Shown here: positions 1-8,080 of the stretch, one piece after another
Numbering within the stretch: the stretch's first letter is position 1
Layout of the letters: every line of letters begins with the position of its first letter
Position numbers and translations under genes: made by a program
The notes under the pieces: model-generated
What the model was told of the DNA's origin: nothing
What the model saw: only the letters and a program-made list of their open reading frames with translations
The model's database searches: none
Source: Choanephora cucurbitarum
Taxonomy: Eukaryota > Mucoromycota > Mucoromycetes > Mucorales > Choanephoraceae
Direction: 5' to 3'
Assembly: GCA_025331435.1 (NCBI GenBank)
Contig: JAIWNI010000236.1
Coordinates: 1-18,507 of the forward strand
DNA length: 18,507 nt

Positions 1-130
1 TTTTATTTTTCAAAATTACTAAATTTGGAAATTGAGTTTTGTATCCCCCCCAGACATGGCATACGAGCCCAGAAATTACACACTTAACTCATAAATCGGT
101 GTCCAAATTTTAATCGGTGTTATACTGACA
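1..130 (-). mobile_element. Possible decayed end of a pogo/Tc1-mariner-like transposon
   Basis: Read on the minus strand, the sequence starting near 128 opens with CAGTATAACACCGATT, followed by GGACACCGATTTATG. The 9-mer AATCGGTGT occurs twice on the plus strand, at 94-102 and 112-120. An outer CAGT followed by repeated ACCGATT/GGACA blocks resembles pogo-type terminal inverted repeats. No transposase is visible, the other end would lie outside the window, and the flank after the presumed end is ACAAAAG rather than a clean TA duplication. This is resemblance only. Confidence 0.25.
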
Positions 131-268
131 AAAGTTTGGGGAAGCGAGTAACGTTAGCGTTCCTATTTCGCATATCTGGATGCACTGTTCTAGTCTGTGT
201 AGCTTTATATAAGCCATCGGATATGCGAAACGGGAATGCTAATATCGTTCGCTTCCTTAGGATTTTAT
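131..268 (+). mobile_element. MITE-like foldback element, copy 1
   Basis: A 37-nt arm at 140-176 (starting GGAAGCGA, ending TTTCGCATATC) is matched by the reverse complement of 220-256 at 29 of 37 positions, around a 43-nt loop. Weaker similarity between the arms extends outward to about 131 and 268. The element is non-coding: an 80-codon minus-strand open frame across it only reads through the arms. A second, inverted copy lies at 12204-12340 with the arms and the loop motif GCAGCTTTAT/GTAGCTTTAT recognisable. Two dispersed copies with terminal inverted repeats and no coding capacity fit a miniature inverted-repeat transposable element. No clear target-site duplication could be identified, so the exact ends are uncertain. 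Confidence 0.6.
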
Positions 269-971
269 GTGTAATACAAAAACAAATGTTCAACAGCTTA
301 GAATGAAAAGAGCTAAAAGAAAACAGATAATAGCGCTGGTTTTTGATACAGTAAATTACCAAATTAAAAAAAATATGTATCTTAGAGACTCGGAATTGCT
401 TTCTTCTCTCTTGATCACGATATAAAGATTAAAAATGAATGACAAGCTAGGTGTTGAATAGGAAATATAAAATTGAACATCATTTAATCATGGATGAACT
501 GATTTGAAATTTCAACGGCACAATGCAACTTATAATGTATCAGATAGAACTGACACAGGGAGAGACAGGACATTGACACAACTGATTTCGTATTGCATAA
601 GGATCAGAAATAAACCCAAAAAAAAGCATTTCTTGCGTACATCCTTTTCTATAAGCTGAAGTTTTCCAATGCTATATACAGCTTGCTTTCTCTACTGGTT
701 TAAATTAGCTGGTATTAACACGTGTTTTGGCTTAATTCATTTCGAATTTGTAAATTATATTCCATTGATGAAACTAGCATAAGACCTATAATATCAATGG
801 TGTAATCGCTTATCAAACAAGGTAAAGAACTATTGGATACTGAGTATTTTAAGATACAAGAAATCATGAGATAGATAAGCCAAAAAGGAAGTTTGGGAAA
901 CTGAGGGGAAGTTGATGAACTGAAGTTATAATGATTGACAATAGCACCAGCGCAGCTATGCACAAGCTGCA
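269..971. other. Intergenic, no gene supported
   Basis: This is AT-rich sequence with no recognisable coding frame. A 95-codon minus-strand open frame (1002-715) has no recognisable domain and is not called. The only notable short site is a perfect 10-bp palindrome, AACACGTGTT, at 717-726. It contains a CACGTG E-box, the core bound by bHLH factors, about 375 bp upstream of the NOC2 start. Its function is unknown. Confidence 0.5.
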
Positions 972-979
972 TATAAATA
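972..979 (+). promoter_or_regulatory. Putative TATA box for NOC2
   Basis: TATAAATA lies 122 bp upstream of the NOC2 start codon at 1102. A start site about 30 bp downstream would put the ATGs at 1042 and 1064 inside the transcript, which bears on start choice (see NOC2). Confidence 0.4.
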
Positions 980-1101
980 CTTAAATCTGGTCTAACTGTC
1001 ATTTCTCAACTAAGCCTCAAAGTGAGAAGTAGTCACAATCAATGCTGTTTGAACCTCGATTTTATGAATTTCACACTTGTTTATTAAGACATCGATCCAG
1101 C

Positions 1102-3289
1102 ATGGGAAAAGAAAAAAAGTCTACCATCAAGTTTCAGAAGAACAAACTTAAGGGCGTTATCAGTCGTAGAAAGGAAGTCAACAAGTTCAAGAAACAGATA
1201 GCTAAACGTCAAGCTCGCCGTACAGGCAGTAAAAATCCCCACAAAGGTATATATCTGTATATTTATATGTAATAAGAATACAGTAACTCATTTTTTTTTT
1301 AGAAACTGAGGAGTCATTAGAAAGGGCAGAAGACAAGCAAGAAGCAACAATCGAAGAGTAAGAGCTTTGGAAAAAACAAAAAGGCAGTGCATTTTGAGAA
1401 TTAACTTTCTTTGGTCAGGACACCTAAACTCAATACTGAAGATTATTTCTGCAATTTTGTCATTGACGATGAAGAGCCTTTAGATTTGAGTGATGATGAA
1501 GAAGAGGACTTGAATGCTTTAGACGGATTCGAAGCACTCGCTACTAAAGATGAATTAGTCGTTGATGAAGGATTAGATCATGATATGGAAGACGGCGATG
1601 AAGAAAATGAAGAAGAGGAAGAAGAGGATCCTTTTGACGATGAAGAAGACGAAGACATGAGCAATGCAGAAATAGTAACCATAGACATGATAAACGAATG
1701 GTCTACACAAGCCAACACGAAGTCACCTCTTGCTTGGAAAAAACTTTTGTTAGCTTTCCGATCTATTGTTCGAACAGGTGAAGACCATCAGTTCTGCTAC
1801 CGAGTAGACAATAGCAAAGGTATAGGAGAAAAAAAAAAGGATTGTTCGTTTTACTGAACACAATTTTTTTTTAGTTTATACAAAAGTTGTTCGAAACACT
1901 TTACTGGTTGCTTATCCTATTTTGAGTCAACATATCTATTTTCTAAAAAAGGAGAAGTATCCTGGCAAGACAAAGAATTGGCCCAAACTTGAAAAAGTCG
2001 TTCGCCTCTTCTTAAACAATTGCGTGCGTTTTCTACGTGAACTCACTGAAGATGATATCATTCAGTACGTTTTGGAGAAACTGGAGCCATGCACACTTTA
2101 CTTTGGCTGTTTTCCCAAACTCTCAAGAGAATACCTTCGTGTAAGTTTTGTTCAATAGGCATTGACTCATATTTTTGACACACATGCACATCTTCAACTA
2201 TCATAGGTCTTACTGGATCGTTGGTCTGACACAGCACTTTCTGAAGAGACACGTAATCAATGTTTCAAAGCACTTCACCAACTGGGTACAACAGCATTAG
2301 ACGCCAACCGTAAGAATTACATGCCCAACGTACTCAAAGGTGTCTATCTTATTTTCGCCAATCGCGCTACCAAGATTAATCAAGTCAGTTTACCAGTGCT
2401 TCAACAGATGATAGAGGAAGCAGCCGATCTGTATGCTGTGGATCATCAATTGAGTTATGAGCATGCTAGCGTCTATATTCGTCAATTGGCTGATCATCTT
2501 AAGGGAGCTAAGAAGAAAAATACAGCTGAAAGCTTCAAAAAGATTTATACATGGCAATACATCAACTGTCTTGATTTCTGGGCTAGTGCAGTCAGTGCTA
2601 CTTGCGATCCATCAGTAGGCGAACATTCACCTATGCAATCTATTGTGCACCCTCTAGTTGAAGTCACTTTACACACCATTCGTTTGAACCCAACACCCTC
2701 ATTTTTGCCTTTGCGCATTCACTTGGTTCGCACTTTAACAGGACTGATGGATGGTACAGGCTACTATATTCCTCTTGCACCTTATCTCTTTGAAATCCTG
2801 AGTAGCGATGTTCTGAAGGGTCAACAGCCTTCTGTTGACGGATTACCTGAATTTGAATGGCAGCTACATCTCAAGACACCCAAGAGTTATGTACAAACCA
2901 AAGAGTATCAAACTGCTGTATATAATGTCATGTATGATTGTCTTGTTGACTTTTATGGTTGTGTTGGTCTTTCTATCGCATTTCCTGAATTGGTTATTCC
3001 CGCTATTGTCAAGGTAAGATCTTAGTAGTTATATAGAGAGAAAACTAATTGAGTGTCCTTTTTGCAGTTGAAAGAATATCAAAGTAAAATGAAAGGTACT
3101 CGTTTTGTCAAATCTCTTCGTACATTGATTGAAAAGATGGAAACACACAAAAACTACATTGAACAAAAGCGAGCCCCTATTGAATATACAGCAAACAATC
3201 TGCAAGAAGCCAATGCATTCCTTAGAACCACTGATTTCCAAACTACACCATTAGGACAATTCTTGAAAAAAAGAAGTCAATCATCATAG
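1102..3289 (+). CDS. NOC2: Nucleolar complex protein 2 (Noc2/NOC2L family)
   Basis: Noc2 pairs with Noc1 and then Noc3 to escort pre-60S ribosomal particles in the nucleolus and nucleoplasm. Exons: 1102-1246, 1303-1357, 1419-1819, 1875-2140, 2207-3013, 3068-3289. Phases agree at every junction and give 631 residues, close to the family's usual 650-750. Visible features are a basic N-terminus (MGKEKKSTIKFQKNKLKG, then KKQIAKRQARR), a very acidic stretch at about residues 83-148, and the Noc2 helical-repeat domain from about 155 to 600. Family blocks include the region around FPKLSREYLRVLLDRWSD, then VGEHSPMQSIVHPL and TGYYIPLAPYLFEIL. The start at 1102 has A at -3 and G at +4. An in-frame ATG at 1042 would add 20 residues but has weak context, and a 7-codon uORF starts at 1064. 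The gene converges on NUP93, with 32 bp between the stops. The protein identity is secure; the short exon 2 is the least certain part. Confidence 0.93.
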
Positions 3290-3321
3290 AATTTTTTTAA
3301 TATTATCATTATTTATATGAT

Positions 3322-6300
3322 TCATGAACGTCTCCTTTGATGCATCATCAGCTCAGTTCTGTGAAAAGAGAGAGAGGGAGAAATTAGAGATAGAGTTTAG
3401 AGGAAAGGCAAGGAATTTACTTACTTGTTTAAGCGTACAATGATATCATTGGGAATGAACATATTGAGAAGTCCAGTGAATGTCAAAATGCTTTTAGCCA
3501 TATGTTTTAACTGTTCGATTTCATTTAGCTGAGATGATGATGGTAAAGCAACCTGAATACGGTCGACCCATGTCTTGTATACAATATCCATGGCATTCAT
3601 AAGCAGTTCTGGTATATTGTCCTTAATGGTCTGATCAAGACCTGTGTTGAACTGAGCCGCTGCTTGTTGAATAACATCACAATTTGATGTCAGTGGAATA
3701 AGGTTAAGCTGTATCAATTTCTGAAGTGCATGTTCTGCTGGATCCTGCTGATAACTACGACGGAAAATAAGAAGATCGATTAGCGTACGAATGGTCAATC
3801 GGCGATGACTATCAATGGCGCTGCTAAACTGTTCTCTCTTTTCATAGTGCGACATGGTTTCCATAGCAAATTGAAGGGTTGCCTGACTTTCATTGTTTTG
3901 GGAAATAGGGTCTGGCCGTGTCTGCAACGAATGGTTTAATTTCTTCGCCAGTACATCTACCATCGCGTTATATGCCTATAATAACTTATTTAGCTCATCT
4001 TAAAGATATTCTATGCATAGTTACTTACTCCAGAAAGGCCATAAATGTAGACGGCATCTATGGATCGTCCGATATTATTACACTTTTCGGCCATTGGGAT
4101 TAGAATGAAATTGATGTAGTCTTCATCCGAGAACATGTGAAGTAACTCCTTTTGTTTATATAAAAATCCAGACTAAACAAAAGAAAAAGAAAATGTTCAG
4201 TGGTCAATGCGCACATTGCAAATGATAAGCTTACATGATAACCTGTTTCTAAGGTACCAATTAACGCCTCAAATTGTTTGGTTTCCAAGGCATATCGAAT
4301 CAGATGAGATATAACTAACGGAATCATGTCATTGTTCTTATAGCCTTGTTTAACTGAATACAACGTCAACAAGCAGAAGTACTGCACAGCATATTTGGGA
4401 TTGTTGGCAGGAATCCATGCTTGAATATGTAAGTGGATCAATCGAACCAGGTTTAATTGATAGCATTGTTCACCTGTCGAGATTACTAAGAGAGAAAATA
4501 AGAGGGTTAAACGAGAACTTTCAAGGCGAAAATGAGTATTGCATTACATAGCATGTTGTTTGTAGTCTTGTTAGGTTCAGGGATTTGAAGTAAGCCATGA
4601 TAAGCCAAGGCGATAGCAAAATGAACAGTTTCTAGTCTAAGGTGTCTAAATCTGTAGAGGTAGTCAACGGCTCTTTCAAATTGAAGTGTATATAAGAGAA
4701 TTTTAAAATAGTTCCACGGGTCAAATTCTTCTTGATCGAAATAGTGTTCGCCAAGAGATGCAATATGTATTTGGGCATGTAGTAGAGTATAGTCCTCTTC
4801 CGTTTGTTGTTCTGCTGTTGGATTTTTTATCAACATGAGCTGTCATTTGTAGTGAATAAGGCTGTATAGAAATCAGATAAGATGCTTATTACCTGAAGCC
4901 AAATGAAATCTTCTGTATTGCGAATAACATCAGGTAGTGTTTTGCTATGTAATTCACATCGACCTAGAATCTTGTACAATAGGATTTTATAAGGATCTAC
5001 TATGTCTTCCCCGTAGCAAAGTCTAGCAAAATCTGTTTGAATGGCTTCTCGCATCGCCTGAGACACACTATAAGAAACGTAAGTAAAAGTATCGATGAAT
5101 TTGCTCGTTTTGATTACCTATGGTTAGGTGCTTTTGCATATTCAAGGAAATAAGAAACAAAGCGTCTCTCTCCAAAGAACATTTCTTGATGCTCATCTAC
5201 AAACTGAGCTGCAACATGTAAATGACCTGTACGGATTAAGAAATAGATAAATGCCCACAGAGGAAAGTCTCCAACAATTTCAAGACGATCGTCTGTCCAG
5301 CCTGTGCTTGTCTTAAATGTATACAAAATGAAGGCGCGCATACGGTGGATGATAGAAGGATTACCACCAATTTGAATTCGTGTAGCGTGCTTATTCAACA
5401 CTTCATTCACCATTCGATTCACCCTGACATAAGTTAAAAAAGAAAAAAGAAAAAGCATGAGCTAATGTCAACAAATCACTGAAGTTACCTACTGTTTCTC
5501 TAACCAAGATCGAGATGCATCCATTAATTGCTGACGTGCATTTGTATGTAAAGTGCTATCGTAAGGTTCAGCAATAAGTTGTCGTGTAAACTGCCCTTCA
5601 GAACGATTGTCCACGCATGCGTTATGCACCAAATAACTCAATATGTCCCATGCTTCATAGGCACTAGCTTGAGCCTTCAATTGAAAAAAAAAATCGCAAA
5701 TGTTAGGCAAATTCCTTTCATTCGGTAAATTTGCCTTGATTATATTACCTTGTGAAGCTCTGACATATTTTGTATACTAGCAAAAGCTTTGATGATATCA
5801 AAGTCCATGTCTAATGATCGTTGCTCGTTCAATTGGTTGACAGCATTACCAAATTCAATAATACGCTTAAAAAATAAAAGAGAATCAATACATATTGCCG
5901 TCGTAACCTGTGTTGAGTCAACTTACAGAAGTGCCGTTCCCATTGTTATGTTGTTGAAATTGAATAAAATCGTTTCTGTTGTCGACTTCTTCTTGACGTT
6001 CTCTCTGTAAAGCCTTCATATAACCTTCGTGCTGAGCTTCGAAATAGGCGTCAAATTCGTCTTCATTCTATTTACCGGTCAATAAAAGCCTATCCTGTTC
6101 ACTCTATCTCTTACCAATCGTCTTTGTTCTTCAATGATAGTTATCAAAACCCGTTCGTGTTCTTCCTCGAGATATTTCTAGCATAGAGTTAGCTTAGGGT
6201 AGACTTCTTGTGCAATTCCTTACTTTGACATCAGTGTGGTCTTCTTCTTCTACTACTTCAAAAGCGCGGCTGGTATCAATTGGTGAAACGACATGCTCCA

Positions 6301-6564
6301 AATCAACGCCATCACTAGCAAGAAAATTATGACTATTTCGAAAGTCAGGTGAGCTAAACATCACATTGTAAGCTTATTATTATATCTGCTTCTTTACGCT
6401 CTAGCATCGAGTTCGGGATCGGGTCTGATTCTTCCTGCCATCATGTTTGACTCTTGTTCTGTCTGTGTAAGACTTCTATGAACAAGTGGGATATGATCTC
6501 TTTCTGCTGAAGGAATCAGCAGGTCGGACTGTTCTTGAAGTTGCCTTAATATATTCTTAAACAT
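3322..6564 (-). CDS. NUP93: Nuclear pore scaffold nucleoporin Nup93/Nic96
   Basis: This is the linker nucleoporin of the nuclear pore inner ring. In the family the N-terminal helices hold the Nsp1/Nup62 channel complex and the Nup188/Nup192 partners, and the helical C-terminal solenoid anchors the scaffold. Exons in transcript order: 6564-6398, 6353-6224, 6177-6115, 6067-5927, 5865-5749, 5674-5493, 5423-5118, 5067-4893, 4839-4548, 4485-4235, 4172-4029, 3975-3425, 3358-3322. All phases close and give 851 residues (yeast about 839, human 819). Family landmarks are SWLEKQVNRMV at about 262-272, FERAVDYLY at about 481-489, and IDAVYIYGLSG at 646-656. The ATG at 6564 opens a helical N-terminus (MFKNILRQLQEQSDLL). 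The last intron (3359-3424) is inferred from a GTAAGT donor and a TTTTCACAG acceptor, because splicing restores a C-terminus like the family's ARLVQMEVLM. Three 5' introns are only 44-47 nt. Confidence 0.92.
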
Positions 6565-6622
6565 ATGCTATTGTTCAACGGATAAGAGAGAGGGAAAAGA
6601 AAAAAATTTGAAGCAAACCAAA

Positions 6623-6662
6623 AAGGGAAAATTCCCTTGACGCGAATTTGGAGCACGCGAAA
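6623..6662 (+). promoter_or_regulatory. Paired ACGCGAA sites with an adjacent inverted repeat, NUP93 promoter
   Basis: ACGCGAA occurs at 6640-6646 and again, as ACGCGAAA, at 6655-6661/6662. These lie 76-91 bp upstream of the NUP93 start at 6564. ACGCG is the core bound by fungal MBF (Mbp1/Swi6-type) G1/S factors, and CG-rich hexamers are rare in this AT-rich sequence. Immediately beside the pair is an inverted repeat, AAGGGAA (6623-6629) and TTCCCTT (6632-6638), separated by AA. Regulation is inferred from motif and position only. Confidence 0.4.
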
Positions 6663-6709
6663 CTGAACTGCAGATTGTAACTTAAATACAAAAAAAAAGT
6701 GCTTTAGAC

Positions 6710-6715
6710 TTTATT
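6710..6715 (-). terminator. Poly(A) signal overlapping the methyltransferase stop codon
   Basis: On the minus strand the stop codon at 6716-6714 reads TAATAAA with the bases that follow, so an AATAAA poly(A) signal overlaps the stop. A long T-run follows within about 30 nt. About 150 bp then separate this stop from the NUP93 start, and that interval holds the NUP93 promoter. Confidence 0.45.
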
Positions 6716-7971
6716 ATAAGACTTTATACAAATGTACTTGCTTGATCTCGTCTAATTCATCTTCATTGATCTCTTGGAACCAACCGCCTTCATAATCAAG
6801 CTTGACTTCTTTTACCCAACCCTTGAGTAATTTATTGGCAGAAAGGCCAGCTTCCTTTAACTGCTCTTGAAGAGAAGGCAAAGTGACCAATAACAAACCG
6901 GGCTTCTTCTTGGTCTCTGCACGAATGAACTTCCAAATCTGTTGTTGAATGGCAGGCTCATTAAAGAACTGGAACACATTGTTCATAATGACAACATCAG
7001 CTTCTTTTGAAAGTAATTCAGGCATGGCTTGAATGTCTTGACACATGACTTGAATACGATCATCCATCTTGTATTTTTTTACAGTCTCTTGTTGCAACTG
7101 GCTGAACCATTGGTTGATCTCTACACCAATCAGACGACGAGCACGAGTAAACAAGTGACCCTAACAGCGGCCACTTTTGAGTTTATCTTTAATATACGCA
7201 TGCACTTATGTATATACTTACGGCGTACAAAACAGCACCTAACCGAGAGCCCACATCAACAATCACCTTATCCTTCACTTTGTCAGCTAATGCAACTTGG
7301 TACAAGAATTGTAGTTGAAGAACAGAAGCTGAATGAGAGATGAAATCTATTTTCTTTGCTGATTAATATACTCCTCAGAAAGTAAGTCGCTCTAACTCAC
7401 TCAAAGGTGCTACTCTTCTTGATTGACAGTCTAAACAATAATTGCGAGACATTTTGCCGTCTTCCACAAGATCATCCACATCTTCTTCGGAAAACAAGAA
7501 CCCGTCAACATGAACTGTATTTTGCTCTGTATAACCCTCAAACTAAAGGATATCCTGATTAAATAGTGGTATTTACGATGCTAGTCAAATGTAGCTTACT
7601 TCAGGTGTATTAGGAATGATTGTCTTTTCTCCAGGTGCTTCAGCAGACATAGGCACACGAGTACGTAAATCTTTAATGATTCTGCCGAGACGCATCATCT
7701 TTAGATCGTTGACAGGTTGGAAACTTCCATCATGCTCCTCCATTTCTATATCTTCTTCCTCATTACCATGATGGTGATGTAATTTACCATGGTATTCCTC
7801 TATTACAATTAATATCTAATCTTATTGCCGACATAAAAACCAAATACACATACGAAGGGCAGATTGTACGAATTCTTCAAAAGAATGAAATTGGCTATCG
7901 TCTAACTCAGAGATGAGATTGATAAACTTTTCCTTTGAAGCTTCAAGGATATCTTGTTGAGGTGCTTCCAT
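6714..7971 (-). CDS. Class I SAM-dependent methyltransferase, substrate unknown
   Basis: Predicted methyltransferase of 343 residues. Exons in transcript order: 7971-7854, 7799-7600, 7542-7401, 7346-7222, 7160-6714, with all phases consistent. The Rossmann signature is clear: motif I VIVDVGSRLG at about 181-190, the acidic end of strand 2 in LIGVEIN (Glu 209), and a motif IV-like ADVVIMNNVFQFF. Before this domain lie a His- and acid-rich stretch (HHHHGNEEEDIEMEEHD, about 47-63) and a CxxC pair in NYCLDC (Cys 142 and 145) just ahead of the block NFISHS. The CxxC could bind metal, but no second CxxC is obvious. An in-frame TGA lies just upstream of the ATG, supporting the start. The reaction is inferred from the fold; the target (protein, RNA or small molecule) cannot be read from the sequence. 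It sits in tandem with NUP93 and the coiled-coil gene but keeps its own poly(A) signal. Confidence 0.8.
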
Positions 7972-8080
7972 ACTAATGAATCAAAGGAAGAAAAAAAATT
8001 ATTGAAAGAAAAAAGAAAAAGAAAAAGAGTGGCTTTCTACTGTGTTTAAAAAAATATTTTGCATTGAAATTCTAACGAAA

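Noticed and set aside
120..362. 80-codon minus-strand open frame
   Set aside because: It reads through the foldback arms of MITE copy 1; the translation mirrors the repeat rather than a protein.
715..1002. 95-codon minus-strand open frame upstream of NOC2
   Set aside because: No recognisable domain, overlaps the likely NOC2 promoter and TATA box, and the translation looks like AT-rich random sequence.
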